A DNA stretch of 64,000 nucleotides from Rhodopseudomonas sp. BAL398 (GTDB lineage Bacteria > Pseudomonadota > Alphaproteobacteria > Rhizobiales > Xanthobacteraceae): the NCBI RefSeq assembly GCF_033001325.1, contig NZ_CP133111.1, positions 4,914,501 through 4,978,500 of the forward strand, given 5' to 3'. Of this stretch, positions 19,269-28,988 are shown piece after piece. Position 1 is the first letter of the stretch, and every line of letters begins with the position of its first letter. The notes under the pieces were generated by a model. The model was not told the DNA's origin. It saw only the letters and a program-made list of their open reading frames with translations, and did no database searches. Made by a program: the position numbers and the translations under genes.

Positions 19269-22200
19269 ATGACGCTGATTCGCCCACGCAGCCTGGTCTA
19301 TGGATTCGTCGCCACCGTGCTCCTCGCGGCGATCGCGTTTGGCTCCACCATGGTCTCCTATGGGGCTAGCGATGAAAAAGGCATTCTGGCCGCGACGATC
19401 TCCCGGGTGCTGACGACGCCAACCTCGTCGGTGTCGATCGGCGAAGTCGAGGGCGCATTGTCGTCGAACGCAACGGTGCGCGATATCGCGATCGCGGATC
19501 GCGACGGCGTGTGGTTGAAGCTCGATCAGGTGCATCTGGTGTGGCGGCGCACGGCCTTGCTGCTCGGTCGCATCGAGATCGACAGTCTCGAAGTCGGGAC
19601 CTTGCAGATCCTGCGTCGGCCGGTGCCGTCGGAGGACGTGGTTGCCAGCGACGAGCCGATCCTGCCGACGCTGCCGGTCAAACTCGTCGTCAAGAATTTC
19701 AACCTTCAGACCCTCGATCTGGGCGAGCCCGTGGCCGGCGTCGCGGCGAAGCTGTCGGCCACCGGCAACGTCACATTGGGCAATCCGTCCGAAGGCCTCG
19801 CCGTCAATTTCGACGCCAAGCGCATCGATGCCGACGGAACCTTCACGCTGCGGCTGTCGCTGGTGCCGGAGACGTCGAAGCTCGATATCGCGCTGAAGCT
19901 CGACGAGCCCGCCGGCGGCCTGGTGGCGCATGCCATCAACCTGCCGGGCGATGCGCCGATCGTCGGCACGGTCAAAGGCGCCGGCACGCTGGACGATTTC
20001 GCGGCGCGGCTCGATTTCGATGCCGGCGACGGCATTCAGGCCAATGGGTCGGCGCGGCTGCTCCGCCGCGGCGACGGCCGCGATCTGGCGCTCGATCTTG
20101 CGGCGAAGATCGCCGGCATGCTTCCGGCTCCCGCGGCCCCGGTGTTCGCCGGGACCACGCGCCTCACCGGCAATATGACCTTCGCCGATAGCAGCGCGGT
20201 CGACATCTCGGCGCTGTCGCTGGTGTCCTCGGCGGCGCGTCTCGACATTCGCGGCCAGCTGTCGTCGGACCAGATCGCCGATCTGACGATCTCGGCGCGC
20301 GCGATGCCCAATGACGGCCAGCAGACCAGCCTCGACCGCGCGGCGATCAAGACCCTGACATTCGACGCCACCGTCAAGGGCGCGCTGGCCGGCCCGCGGG
20401 TCGATGCGTCGCTCGCGCTGGAAGACGGCCGGATCGACGGCTACAGGCTGGGCAGTCTGCGCGCGGCATTTCATGCCACGCCGAGCGGCGGCCTGACCGA
20501 CGAGGCCACGTCGGTTCCGTTCCAGGCCAGCGCCAGCGCCAGCGGCCTCGCCTTCGCCGACCCGGCGATGACGCGCGCGATCGGCCCGACCCTCTCCGCC
20601 ACATTCGAAGGCGTCACCAAGGGCGGTGTCGCCGAGATCGCCAATTCGGAAATCCGCACCGAGACCGCGCGTGCGACATTTGTCGGCACGGCGGGCTCGG
20701 CGCAGCTGCGCGGGCGGCTGTCGCTGCAGGCACCGGATCTCGCCCGCTTCGAACGTCTGCTCGACACCAGACTGCGCGGCCGGCTCGATCTGACCGCCGA
20801 TTTCGACGGCACCCCGAAGACCGGGGCGATCGGCGCGCAGCTCGATGGCAAGGTCCAACGCTTCGCCTCCGGCATCGCGGCGATCGACGGGCTGCTCGGC
20901 ACGGATCCGACGCTCTCCGGTTACGCCGGCACGATTGCCAAGGGCGGCTACAGGTTCCGCGACTTCAAGCTGAGCAGCGCCCATGCGGTGGCGCGGATCG
21001 ATGGCGCGGCGGACCCCGCGCAGGCCGCGATCAAGGCCTCGGTCGAGATCGACAACCTCGCCAGCGCCGACAAGCGCCTGAGCGGGGCGCTGTCCTCGGC
21101 CGCCACCATCTCCGGAACGCTGGCGCGGCCAAATCTGTCGGCTTTGGTCGGCATCGATCGCGGCACCGCGCTCGGGCGTCCGCTGCGCGATATCAAGCTG
21201 CGGATCGAAGCCACCGACCTGCTGCAGGCGCCCAGCGGGCGCGCCTCGCTGGGTGGCATGATTGACGGCAAGCCGGCGCGTGGCCAGGTGCAGGCCGCCC
21301 GCGGAGCGGATCTGGGATGGCGGCTCGACGGCATCGATCTGCGGATCGGCTCGGCGACCGCGGTCGGTCAGGCGGCGCTGACGGCGGACCGGCTGGCGAG
21401 CGGCCAATTGCATCTCGACATTCCCAGCCTCGACGATCTTGCGCCCTTGTTGCTGACGCCGATGTCCGGCCAGCTTGTCAGCGACCTTGCGCTGTCGGCG
21501 GCCGATGGGCGGCAGGATGGCCGTTTCACCGTGCGCGGCACCGATCTGAAATTCGGCGCATCCCGCGTCGATCGGATCGACGGCGACATCGCCGTCAGCG
21601 ATCTGCATCTGCATCCGGTCGTCGACGGCACGATCTCGATCGGCAAGGCGGTGGTGGGCGGCGAGGTCTTGAGCAAGCTGCGCTTGACCGCCAAGGGGGC
21701 GACCGATGCCAGCGACATCGCGATCACCGCGCAAGGCCGCGGCATCGCGCTGGAGGCGCGCGGCCGGTTGCTGGCCACCCAGGCCTTGCAGTTCGATCTC
21801 GCAAGCTTCTCGGCCCGTCGCGGCGCGCATCGCATCGGCTTGCAGCGTCCGTCCTCGTTGCGCTGGAGCGACGGCGATTTGCGGATCAGCGATCTGGCGC
21901 TGAGCCTCGATCGCGGCCGGCTGGCGCTCGACGGCCGGTTCGGGACGTCGCTCGACGTCACCCTGCGCGCCGACAAGGTGCCGCTCGCCATCGCCGACAT
22001 GGTGGCGCCGGAGCTTGGGCTGGTGGGCTCGCTCGATGCCTCGGCGCGGCTGACCGGCACGACGGCGCGCCCGACCGGTCCGTGGACGATGCGCATCGCC
22101 GGCGTGGCCGCGGCGCAGACCCGGCAATTCGGGCTTCCGCCGGCGACCATCGTCGCGCGCGGACAATTGGCCGACGGCAAGACCACGATCGATGCGTCGG

Positions 22201-23567
22201 TCGCTGCCAGCGGCGCCGGAACGCTCAAGGTACAAGGCGTCGTGCCGATCGATGGCGGCGCGATGGATCTGACGGTGCGGGGCAACGGCAACGCCAAGAT
22301 CGCCAATTCGGCGATCGGCGCCACCGGCCTCGCCGTCGGCGGCGACGTCGCGGTCGATCTGCGCGTTCGCGGCACGCCGAGCGAGCCCGACATCGCCGGC
22401 ACCGCCACGCTGGCGCGCGGCAGTTTCAGCGACCTCGATACCGGCATCAAGCTGACGGATATCAATGGCCGGCTGTCGGCGAAGGACAAGACGATCACGA
22501 TCGTCAAGCTCACCGCCCATACGCCAAAGGGTGGCGTGGTGAGCGGCAGCGGCACTGTCCGCCTCGACGCCGATGCGGGCTTTCCCGGAAAATTGCAGCT
22601 CAGCGGCAAGCGGGCGAGCCTGACCAAGGAGGATCTCGTCAGCGCGGTCGCCGATTTCGAGATGCGCTTGTCCGGGCCGCTGGCGCGCGATCCGAATATT
22701 TCCGGACGGGTCGACGTGGTCTCGCTCGACGTCACCATCCCCGAGAGCCTGCCGATGACGGTGCGGCCGATCGCCGGCACCCGGCATGTGAATGCGCCGC
22801 CCGCCGTCAAGCGCCGCCTCGCCGCCAAGGCCAAGGCCCGGCGTGACAGTCACAAGGCAGTGCCGTTCGACGCCGCGCTGGATCTGACGATTTCCGCGCC
22901 GAACCGGATTTTCGTGCGCGGACGCGGCGTCGATGCCGAACTCGGTGGCCAGCTGCGGGTTGGCGGACGGCTCAGCCAGCCGACCACGTTCGGCGCCTTC
23001 GAGCTGCGCCGCGGCCGGTTCTCGATCGCCGGCAATCAGCTCGACTTCACCCGCGGCCGGCTGACATTCGAGGGCGACCTGACGCCGCAACTGGATTTCG
23101 CGGCCGATACACGCCAAAGCGATATCACCGCGCATATCCTGATCACCGGCAGTGCCGCCAGCCCGCAATTCGCGTTCTCCTCGGACTCCGGTCTGCCGCA
23201 AGACGAGGTGCTGTCGCGCATTCTGTTCTCAAAGGCGTCCGGCAGCCTGTCGCCGATCCAGGCCTTGCAGCTGGCGCAGGCCGCCGCGCAATTCGCCGGC
23301 GCCGGCGGACCCGACGTGTTCGATCGGATTCGCCGCTCGCTCGGCGTCGACAGTCTGAACATCTCGCAGAGTCAGAACGGCGACCCGACTGTCGGGGTGT
23401 CGCGCGCGATCAACAACCGTCTCAGCGTCGGCGTCAAAGGCGGCGCGCGCCCCGAAGACAATGGCGTGTCGCTGGATTTCGATCTGACGCGGCGCTTGCG
23501 GCTGCAGGGCGAGGTCAACAGCAAGGGCGGCATCGGCGCCGGCGTCGGGGCCGAGTGGGAATATTGA
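19269..23567 (+). CDS. tamB: TamB, inner-membrane-anchored AsmA-like bridge protein
   Basis: TamB spans the periplasm as a long beta-taco/AsmA-like groove and, with TamA, assists outer-membrane protein insertion and lipid transport. The 1432-residue product has an N-terminal membrane anchor (about 8-30) and long stretches of repeated beta-rich segments. It ends in the conserved DUF490/TamB domain (about 1080-1432), with motifs RGRGVDAELGG and ILFSKASGSLSPIQ near the end. ATG 19269 lies one base after the tamA stop. A hairpin follows the gene. Confidence 0.9.
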   Translation: MTLIRPRSLVYGFVATVLLAAIAFGSTMVSYGASDEKGILAATISRVLTTPTSSVSIGEVEGALSSNATVRDIAIADRDGVWLKLDQVHLVWRRTALLLGRIEIDSLEVGTLQILRRPVPSEDVVASDEPILPTLPVKLVVKNFNLQTLDLGEPVAGVAAKLSATGNVTLGNPSEGLAVNFDAKRIDADGTFTLRLSLVPETSKLDIALKLDEPAGGLVAHAINLPGDAPIVGTVKGAGTLDDFAARLDFDAGDGIQANGSARLLRRGDGRDLALDLAAKIAGMLPAPAAPVFAGTTRLTGNMTFADSSAVDISALSLVSSAARLDIRGQLSSDQIADLTISARAMPNDGQQTSLDRAAIKTLTFDATVKGALAGPRVDASLALEDGRIDGYRLGSLRAAFHATPSGGLTDEATSVPFQASASASGLAFADPAMTRAIGPTLSATFEGVTKGGVAEIANSEIRTETARATFVGTAGSAQLRGRLSLQAPDLARFERLLDTRLRGRLDLTADFDGTPKTGAIGAQLDGKVQRFASGIAAIDGLLGTDPTLSGYAGTIAKGGYRFRDFKLSSAHAVARIDGAADPAQAAIKASVEIDNLASADKRLSGALSSAATISGTLARPNLSALVGIDRGTALGRPLRDIKLRIEATDLLQAPSGRASLGGMIDGKPARGQVQAARGADLGWRLDGIDLRIGSATAVGQAALTADRLASGQLHLDIPSLDDLAPLLLTPMSGQLVSDLALSAADGRQDGRFTVRGTDLKFGASRVDRIDGDIAVSDLHLHPVVDGTISIGKAVVGGEVLSKLRLTAKGATDASDIAITAQGRGIALEARGRLLATQALQFDLASFSARRGAHRIGLQRPSSLRWSDGDLRISDLALSLDRGRLALDGRFGTSLDVTLRADKVPLAIADMVAPELGLVGSLDASARLTGTTARPTGPWTMRIAGVAAAQTRQFGLPPATIVARGQLADGKTTIDASVAASGAGTLKVQGVVPIDGGAMDLTVRGNGNAKIANSAIGATGLAVGGDVAVDLRVRGTPSEPDIAGTATLARGSFSDLDTGIKLTDINGRLSAKDKTITIVKLTAHTPKGGVVSGSGTVRLDADAGFPGKLQLSGKRASLTKEDLVSAVADFEMRLSGPLARDPNISGRVDVVSLDVTIPESLPMTVRPIAGTRHVNAPPAVKRRLAAKAKARRDSHKAVPFDAALDLTISAPNRIFVRGRGVDAELGGQLRVGGRLSQPTTFGAFELRRGRFSIAGNQLDFTRGRLTFEGDLTPQLDFAADTRQSDITAHILITGSAASPQFAFSSDSGLPQDEVLSRILFSKASGSLSPIQALQLAQAAAQFAGAGGPDVFDRIRRSLGVDSLNISQSQNGDPTVGVSRAINNRLSVGVKGGARPEDNGVSLDFDLTRRLRLQGEVNSKGGIGAGVGAEWEY

Positions 23568-23638
23568 GGTAACGAGCTGACAGCGGCACATTGCGCGCTT
23601 TGTCGCTGGCAACGGCCGCGACCATGTTCCGCGACCGC

Positions 23639-23660
23639 AGGACAGCCAATCAGCTGTCCT
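23639..23660 (+). terminator. Hairpin between convergent tamB and rhodanese genes
   Basis: AGGACAGC (23639-23646) pairs with GCTGTCCT (23653-23660) around a six-base loop, followed by TCTT. It includes the last codons of the minus-strand rhodanese gene and is placed to end tamB transcription. Confidence 0.45.
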
Positions 23661-24024
23661 TCTTGCCGCCAAAGAGTCGCTTCAACAGGCCCGGCCGTTC
23701 CGGCCCCTTCACGGTCTCGAACCCGGCCTTGCGCCACGCCAGGATGCCGCCGCTGATTGCATAGGCCGCCTCGCAAACGCCCTGCGCCTTGGCGGCGATC
23801 TGCCCGGAATACATCCGGGTCCGTGCACCCGAATGGCAGAAGAAGATCGCCTTGCGGCCGCGGGCCGCTTGCAGATCGGCGCTGTTGAAAGCGGTCAGCG
23901 GCATCGCCACGGCCCCATCAATATGCTCGCGCGCGATCTCATGGCGTTCGCGGATATCGATCAGCACCGCGCCCTCGGCAACGAGGCGATGGGCCTCGAG
24001 CGCAGATATCGGTTTCACAGTCAT
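23650..24024 (-). CDS. Rhodanese-like sulfurtransferase domain protein
   Basis: This 124-residue single-domain rhodanese has the active-site loop CHSGARTR with the sulfur-carrying Cys63, and the flanking CH2-type segments VLIDIRERHE and GGILAWRKAGF. It likely moves sulfane sulfur in the cytoplasm; no signal peptide or membrane segment is present. ATG 24024 has GGAG upstream. A Lys-rich tail (RLFGGKKDS) ends the protein. It is convergent with tamB. Confidence 0.85.
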   Translation of the reverse strand: MTVKPISALEAHRLVAEGAVLIDIRERHEIAREHIDGAVAMPLTAFNSADLQAARGRKAIFFCHSGARTRMYSGQIAAKAQGVCEAAYAISGGILAWRKAGFETVKGPERPGLLKRLFGGKKDS

Positions 24025-24345
24025 GGCGTTGGTGCTCCGCAAAATTGAGGTCGGTCGGATCGGTAGTCGTTCAGGTCCGGGCTCGCGCCGAATTGAATCG
24101 CGCGGCGCCGGCTCGACACCGCAACGCCGTCGCGGCGCACGGGCTGCAAATCCGAGCCGCAGCTTGTGATATGCTTCTTCCGCTGGCGTCCCTGGACGTA
24201 TTGGCTTGGGCCAATACCTCTTGATTCCACGCGCAGGCCGGCGCGTCTGTGACGATGTCACTGCGGCTGTTGCCGCGCAGGATTATGCGCTCAGGTTACG
24301 CCGGCGTGATCTCGATCGCGCAATCAACCGAGGGCCGAGGCGATC
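24025..24345. promoter_or_regulatory. Divergent promoter region with perfect dyad
   Basis: This gap lies between the rhodanese (minus) and methyltransferase (plus) genes and contains no convincing gene. It holds a perfect dyad, GTATTGGC (24198-24205) / GCCAATAC (24210-24217) with a four-base spacer, which could be an operator or a small hairpin. Confidence 0.35.
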
Positions 24346-24960
24346 ATGACATCCGAAGAATTCAACCGCTGGGAAGCCAGGTTCTCGAGCCCCGATTTCG
24401 TGTTCGGCACCGAGCCCAATGCCTTTCTGGCCTCGTGCCGCGAACTGTTGCCGAGCCAAGGGCGGGCGCTGGCGATCGCCGACGGCGAGGGCCGCAACGG
24501 GGTGTTTCTGGCGCAATGCGGATTGTCGGTGACGTCGGTCGATTTCTCACCGGCGGCGCAGCGCAAGGCGCAGCGTCTGGCCGAAGCAAAGGGGGGTTCG
24601 ATCGCGGCGCAGACTGCCGACATCCTGGCGTGGGATTGGCCGACCGGCTTCGACGTCGTCGCCGGAATCTTTTTTCAGTTTGCCGCTCCGGAAGATCGCC
24701 GGAAGATTTTCAGCGGCATCCGCCAAGCCCTCAATCCGGGCGGGCTGCTGCTGATCCAGGGCTATCGGCCAAAACAGCTGATCTACAAGACCGGCGGCCC
24801 GAGCCGCGCCGAGAATCTCTACACCAGGCAGATGCTCGAGGAGGTGTTTGCGGATTTCGACAATCTGTCGATCAAGGAGCACGACAGCGTCATCCATGAA
24901 GGCGCCGGCCATGGCGGCATGTCGGCGCTGATCGATCTGATCGGCTGGAAGCGCCCCTGA
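24346..24960 (+). CDS. SAM-dependent class I methyltransferase
   Basis: This 204-residue protein has a class I methyltransferase core. Its SAM-binding motif I is variant, ALAIADGEGRNGVFLA, with the acidic end of strand two in VDFSPAA and motif IV at FDVVAGIFFQF. It resembles the TehB/thiopurine methyltransferase-like group, but no substrate can be named. The ATG at 24346 follows GAGGCG. A strong hairpin follows its stop and separates it from the convergent gamma-glutamyltranspeptidase gene. Confidence 0.85.
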   Translation: MTSEEFNRWEARFSSPDFVFGTEPNAFLASCRELLPSQGRALAIADGEGRNGVFLAQCGLSVTSVDFSPAAQRKAQRLAEAKGGSIAAQTADILAWDWPTGFDVVAGIFFQFAAPEDRRKIFSGIRQALNPGGLLLIQGYRPKQLIYKTGGPSRAENLYTRQMLEEVFADFDNLSIKEHDSVIHEGAGHGGMSALIDLIGWKRP

Positions 24961-24965
24961 ACAAC

Positions 24966-24987
24966 AGCGCCGCGCGCTTGCGGCGCT
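24966..24987. terminator. Hairpin between convergent methyltransferase and GGT genes
   Basis: AGCGCCGC (24966-24973) pairs perfectly with GCGGCGCT (24980-24987) around a six-base loop. It lies directly between two convergent stops and could serve both directions; there is no T-run. Confidence 0.45.
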
Positions 24988-26600
24988 CAGGCCTGCGCCA
25001 CCGCCTCGCTCCAGGGGTGGGCGATCTCGGCGGCGCCGCTATTGGTGTCGCCGTCGCGCTCGACCACGCTGGGGCAGGCGAATTTCATCGGGAAGGTCTG
25101 CACGCGCGCTTCTTCAAAGTCGAAGCGCTGCCGCAGCTGGTCGCGGATCGTCGCAGGCAGCCGGGCATCGCCGATCACCACCGCGCCTTCGCTGGCGTCG
25201 ATCCGCGGCTGGTGGATCGCCGCGTCCAGATCCATGCCGTAATCCATCATGAAGGACAGCATCTGCGTCACCGCCGGCAGGATGCGGCGGCCGCCGGATG
25301 CGCCGAGCGCCATGCGCCGGCCATCGCCGGCCTGCGCCAGCACCGGCGTATAATTGGTCAGGCAGCGTTTGCCCGGCGCCAGCGAATTGGTGCCGCCCGG
25401 CGTCGGATCGAACCACATGATGCCGTTGTTCACGGTCACGCCGCTTTCCGGCAGCACGAATTTGGAGCCGAAGGTCGACAACAGGGTCTGGGTGACCGCC
25501 GCCATATTGCCGTCGCGATCGACCACCGAGAAATGCGTGGTGCAGGCCGGTGCGAGATATTCCGCGCCGAGGGCGCGGCGGCCGGCGGCGTCGCCCATGT
25601 CCTGCAGGCGTTCCAGATAGGCCGATTGCAGCGCCAGCGCATAGGCGATGTAGGCCGCCGCGTCCGGGCCGCCATCGCCGGCCTTCAGGTCCTGCTGCAG
25701 CAGGCGTAGCGCATGGGCCAGCGTCGGGCCGGCGGTGAGTTCGGGCGTGGCGTAGACCGTGCCGCCGCGATAGGGGATCGCCAGCGGCTCGCGGCCGTAA
25801 GCGCGGAACGCGGCGAGGTCCTCGACGGTCAGGGCGCCGCCATTGGCCTTCATGTCATTGGCGATGCTGCGCGCCAGATCGCCCTCATAGAAATCGCGCG
25901 GTCCCTGTTGGGCCAGCTGCGCCAGCGTCGCCTTCAGGCGATCCTGCGGCAGCCGGACCTCGGATTTGATGCCCCAAGGCGCCTGCGGCGGCAGGCCGTC
26001 TTTCAGATAGGCCGCCGCGCTCGCCGGATAGCGCCGCAGATCCGCCGCCGCGCTGCCGATCATCAAGGTGGTCCACCAATCGACCGCAAGGCCCGCATCG
26101 GCAAGTTCGATGCTCGGGGCCACGAGCTCCTGCCAGGGCAGCCTGGCGTGGCGCCGATGCGCCTCTTCCATGCCGGCCACGACGCCCGGCACCGCGACCG
26201 AGCCGGGGCCGTGCAGATTGCGGTCGTCCTTCACCCGCGGCCAGGGAAACAGGTCGGAGGCCGCGCCGGCGCCGCTCAAGGGATAATCTTCGGGGCGCAG
26301 GCTGTTCGGCGCGCGCATGCCGTAATCGATCACCTCGTAGCGGTCTTCCTTGGCGCGGTAGAGCACCATCGCGCCGCCGCCGCCGATCCCGCTCATCCAC
26401 GGCTCCAGCACGCCCAGCGCGAAAGTCGTGGCGATCACCGCGTCGATGCAATCGCCGCCGGCCGCCAGCACCGCGGCGCCGACTTCGGCCGCCTTGCGCG
26501 ACTGCGCGGCGACGATGCCGCCTTTGGACATCACCGCCGGCTTGCGGATTTGCTGGGCGTTGCTGAACTGATCGCGCATGGACCTGCTTTCGCCGCTCAT
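24987..26600 (-). CDS. Gamma-glutamyltranspeptidase family protein
   Basis: The family cleaves or transfers gamma-glutamyl groups (glutathione and related amides) after self-cleavage at a Thr nucleophile. The 537-residue product carries the processing site CTTHFSVVD with the predicted nucleophile Thr355, and the GGRRILP and SGIGGGG segments of the two subunits. No signal peptide is visible at the N-terminus, whereas classical enzymes are periplasmic; this fits the cytoplasmic YwrD-like branch or a cephalosporin-acylase-like role. It is monocistronic. Confidence 0.85.
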   Translation of the reverse strand: MSGESRSMRDQFSNAQQIRKPAVMSKGGIVAAQSRKAAEVGAAVLAAGGDCIDAVIATTFALGVLEPWMSGIGGGGAMVLYRAKEDRYEVIDYGMRAPNSLRPEDYPLSGAGAASDLFPWPRVKDDRNLHGPGSVAVPGVVAGMEEAHRRHARLPWQELVAPSIELADAGLAVDWWTTLMIGSAAADLRRYPASAAAYLKDGLPPQAPWGIKSEVRLPQDRLKATLAQLAQQGPRDFYEGDLARSIANDMKANGGALTVEDLAAFRAYGREPLAIPYRGGTVYATPELTAGPTLAHALRLLQQDLKAGDGGPDAAAYIAYALALQSAYLERLQDMGDAAGRRALGAEYLAPACTTHFSVVDRDGNMAAVTQTLLSTFGSKFVLPESGVTVNNGIMWFDPTPGGTNSLAPGKRCLTNYTPVLAQAGDGRRMALGASGGRRILPAVTQMLSFMMDYGMDLDAAIHQPRIDASEGAVVIGDARLPATIRDQLRQRFDFEEARVQTFPMKFACPSVVERDGDTNSGAAEIAHPWSEAVAQA

Positions 26601-26763
26601 GGATAAGTTGTCGGGATTGCCAATATCGATGCTTTGGGATTAGCCGATTGCCCGATCGGCGGCAACGGTCGACCACGCGAGCTTGGCGTTGGGATCGCTG
26701 CTCTGCATCTGCTGCAGCTCTGATACCGTTCTGGTTGTGGTGGCGGCGGCGCGCCGCCTCCTC

Positions 26764-27354
26764 TCACAGATGCGCGAGATAATGCGCCAGCGCGTAAATC
26801 TCTTCTTCGCTGAGCTGGTAGGCGACGTCGGCCATCGCCGCCATGCCGCCGCCGTAGCGCTGGCCGGATTTGAATTCGTTGAGCGCCTTGATCAAATATT
26901 CCTCGCGCTGTCCGGCGATCCGCGCGGCGGCCTTGGCGCCCGCATAGCTGTCGGTGTGGCAGGAGGCGCAGCGCCGCCCGGCCGCGGCCTCGGCCCCCTT
27001 GCGCGACAGCTCTGGGTTGTCGTCGGGCTTCTTGCCCTGCATCGGCGGCAGTGAGGCAAAATAGGCGCCGAGATTGCGGATGTCCTCATTGCTGAGCTCC
27101 TCGATGATCGGCCGCATCTGCGCGTTCTGCCTGGTGCCGCTGCGGAAGAACACCAGCTGCCACTGGATGAACAGATCGGGCTGGCCGGCCAGCGACGGCG
27201 TGTATTCGGTGTTCGAGATGCCGTTGTCGCCATGGCAGCCGGCGCACAGCTCGGCCTTTTCCTTGCCGGCCTCAATATCGGCGGCGCGAAGCGGGGCGGT
27301 GAACACGGCAAGGCCGAGTAAAGCGGCGGCCAGGCCGCGAGTGGTGATCCGCAT
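26764..27354 (-). CDS. Diheme cytochrome c (c4 type)
   Basis: This 196-residue periplasmic protein has a signal peptide (1-24, ending LRA-A) and two CXXCH haem sites, CAGCH (37-41) and CASCH (129-133), each followed by its own cytochrome fold, as in cytochrome c4. The distal Met ligands are plausibly in the GGGMAAMAD and RQNAQMRP segments. It is encoded next to an exported PQQ sugar-dehydrogenase-like gene, so it may accept electrons from that enzyme. A palindromic repeat lies upstream. Confidence 0.88.
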   Translation of the reverse strand: MRITTRGLAAALLGLAVFTAPLRAADIEAGKEKAELCAGCHGDNGISNTEYTPSLAGQPDLFIQWQLVFFRSGTRQNAQMRPIIEELSNEDIRNLGAYFASLPPMQGKKPDDNPELSRKGAEAAAGRRCASCHTDSYAGAKAAARIAGQREEYLIKALNEFKSGQRYGGGMAAMADVAYQLSEEEIYALAHYLAHL

Positions 27355-27410
27355 TCTATTTTCCCTGAAAGTCCGACCGAAGAAGAAACCACAAAAATCA
27401 AGCTTGATCC

Positions 27411-27518
27411 GTCATTGCGAGCCGAGGTCGGCGCGCAGCGCTGTCCGACAGCGAAGCAATCCAGGGGCGCCAGGCAGGGACTGGATTGCTTCGTCGCAAG
27501 AGCTCCTCGCAATGACGG
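27411..27518. repeat. Extragenic palindromic repeat, family B (copy 1)
   Basis: The element begins GTCATTGCGAG and ends CTCGCAATGACGG, with inner arms GAAGCAATCCAG / CTGGATTGCTTC. It lies upstream of the diheme cytochrome c gene. A second copy is at 33707-33813. Confidence 0.85.
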
Positions 27519-27626
27519 TCTTGAAGGCTTGGTTTCATGGACCGCATCTTGAGTCAGCCTCGGAGGCCGTTAGTCCGGGTGAATGTGGCGAGACGAGCCT
27601 GGCAATCGAACCTGCTCACCAACACC

Positions 27627-27654
27627 GTCATGGCAGGGACAAGGCCGGCATGAC
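27627..27654. repeat. Half copy of palindromic repeat family A
   Basis: GTCATGGCAGGGACAAGG through GGCATGAC resembles one arm of the element at 11691-11779. Confidence 0.55.
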
Positions 27655-27731
27655 GCGAGGCAATGCCGAAACGGTGCGTCGACCACGCTGCGCACGCAGC
27701 TGCGGGATCGCCGCAGCCGCGTGCATCGCTG

Positions 27732-28988
27732 TTACTTGCTGTAGCTGATGCGATAGATCGCGCCGGCCCAGTCGTCCGCGACCAGGATCGAGCCATCCTT
27801 GTCCAGCAGGATATCGGTGGGGCGGCCGAGATAGCCCTGGTCGCCCTCGATCCAGCCCGACGCGAACACTTCCTCTTTGGCGTTCTTGCCGTCCGGATCG
27901 ACGGTCACCTTCATGATCCGACCGCCCTGATATTTATGCCGGTTCCAGGAGCCGTGCTCCGCGATCAGGATGCTGTTCTTGTAGTCCGCCGGAAACTGAT
28001 TGCCGGTATAGAACTTCATCCCGAGCGGAGCGACGTGAGCGCCGAGATTCAGCACCGGCGGAGTGAACTCCGAGCATTTGTGGCCCATGGCGAATTTCGG
28101 ATCCGGCATGTCGCCCTGGTGACAATAGGGATAGCCGAAATGCTCGCCGAGATGCGAGCTCATGTTGAGCTTGTCGCTCGGCTTGTCGTCGCTGATCCAG
28201 TCGCGGGCGTTCTCGGTGAACCAGTATTTGCCGCTGCGCGGGTCGATGTCGCCGCCGACCGAGTTGCGCACGCCGAGCGCCACCAGCTCGGCATTGCCGG
28301 TCTTCGGATCGACCCGGCGGATCTGCGACACCGAGGTCGGCGGAATGCCGATGTTGAAGGGAGGTCCGAACGGGATGTAGAACCAGCCATCCTTGTCGGC
28401 CACCAGATATTTCCAGCCATGGGCGACGTAAGACGGCATGTCGTCATACACCACCTTGCCGTCGCCGACCTTGTCCAGATTGGCTTCGACATTGTCGTAG
28501 CGGATCAGTTTGTCGATATCGATCACGTAGAGCGCGCCGTTTTGGAAGGCGAGGCCGGTGGGCATCTTCAGGCCCTTGATGATGGTCTTGACCTCGCGCT
28601 TCTCGCCCTTGGGACTGATGGCGTAGACATCGCCGAGTCCGAACGAGCCGACGAACAGCGTGCCATTGTCGCCCCAGGCCATTTGCCGCGCCGCCAGCAC
28701 GCCTGACGCATAGACCTCGATCTTGAAGCCGTCCGGCAGCTTGATCTTCTTCATCATCGATGCGAGTTCAGCGTCGGAGGCACCGGTCGGCGGACCGGCC
28801 GGCGGCGCCAGACCCTTCTGGGCCTCGGTTTCGTCGCCGAGGAACCAGTCGTCCGGCGGGTGAGTCCAGAATTCCTTGGTGCCGGATTGATAGCTCTTGA
28901 GCTTGCCCTCCGCGCTGGCCTGGCCGATCGTCGCTATCGCGAGGATCGCCGCGCACGCGGCCGCAGATCGACTGAGGATCGATTTCAT
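27732..28988 (-). CDS. Exported PQQ-dependent sugar (sorbosone) dehydrogenase-like protein
   Basis: This 418-residue protein has a signal peptide (1-26, ending GQASA) and a six-bladed beta-propeller of the glucose/sorbosone dehydrogenase family. Typical segments are LPDGFKIEVYA, MPTGLAFQNG, GVRNSVGGDIDP, ENARDW, GYPYCHQGD, LGMKFYTG and HGSWNR, which form the PQQ/calcium pocket in relatives. It is divergent from pqqABCDE, which makes the cofactor, and adjacent to a diheme cytochrome c. The oxidised substrate (aldose, sorbosone or other) is not determined by sequence. Confidence 0.85.
   Translation of the reverse strand: MKSILSRSAAACAAILAIATIGQASAEGKLKSYQSGTKEFWTHPPDDWFLGDETEAQKGLAPPAGPPTGASDAELASMMKKIKLPDGFKIEVYASGVLAARQMAWGDNGTLFVGSFGLGDVYAISPKGEKREVKTIIKGLKMPTGLAFQNGALYVIDIDKLIRYDNVEANLDKVGDGKVVYDDMPSYVAHGWKYLVADKDGWFYIPFGPPFNIGIPPTSVSQIRRVDPKTGNAELVALGVRNSVGGDIDPRSGKYWFTENARDWISDDKPSDKLNMSSHLGEHFGYPYCHQGDMPDPKFAMGHKCSEFTPPVLNLGAHVAPLGMKFYTGNQFPADYKNSILIAEHGSWNRHKYQGGRIMKVTVDPDGKNAKEEVFASGWIEGDQGYLGRPTDILLDKDGSILVADDWAGAIYRISYSK

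Noticed and set aside
19119-23201. A 1360-codon open frame on the minus strand opposite tamB
   Set aside because: It is rich in Arg, Gln, His and Ala, lacks any recognisable domain and mirrors tamB codon bias; long antisense frames are common at this GC content.
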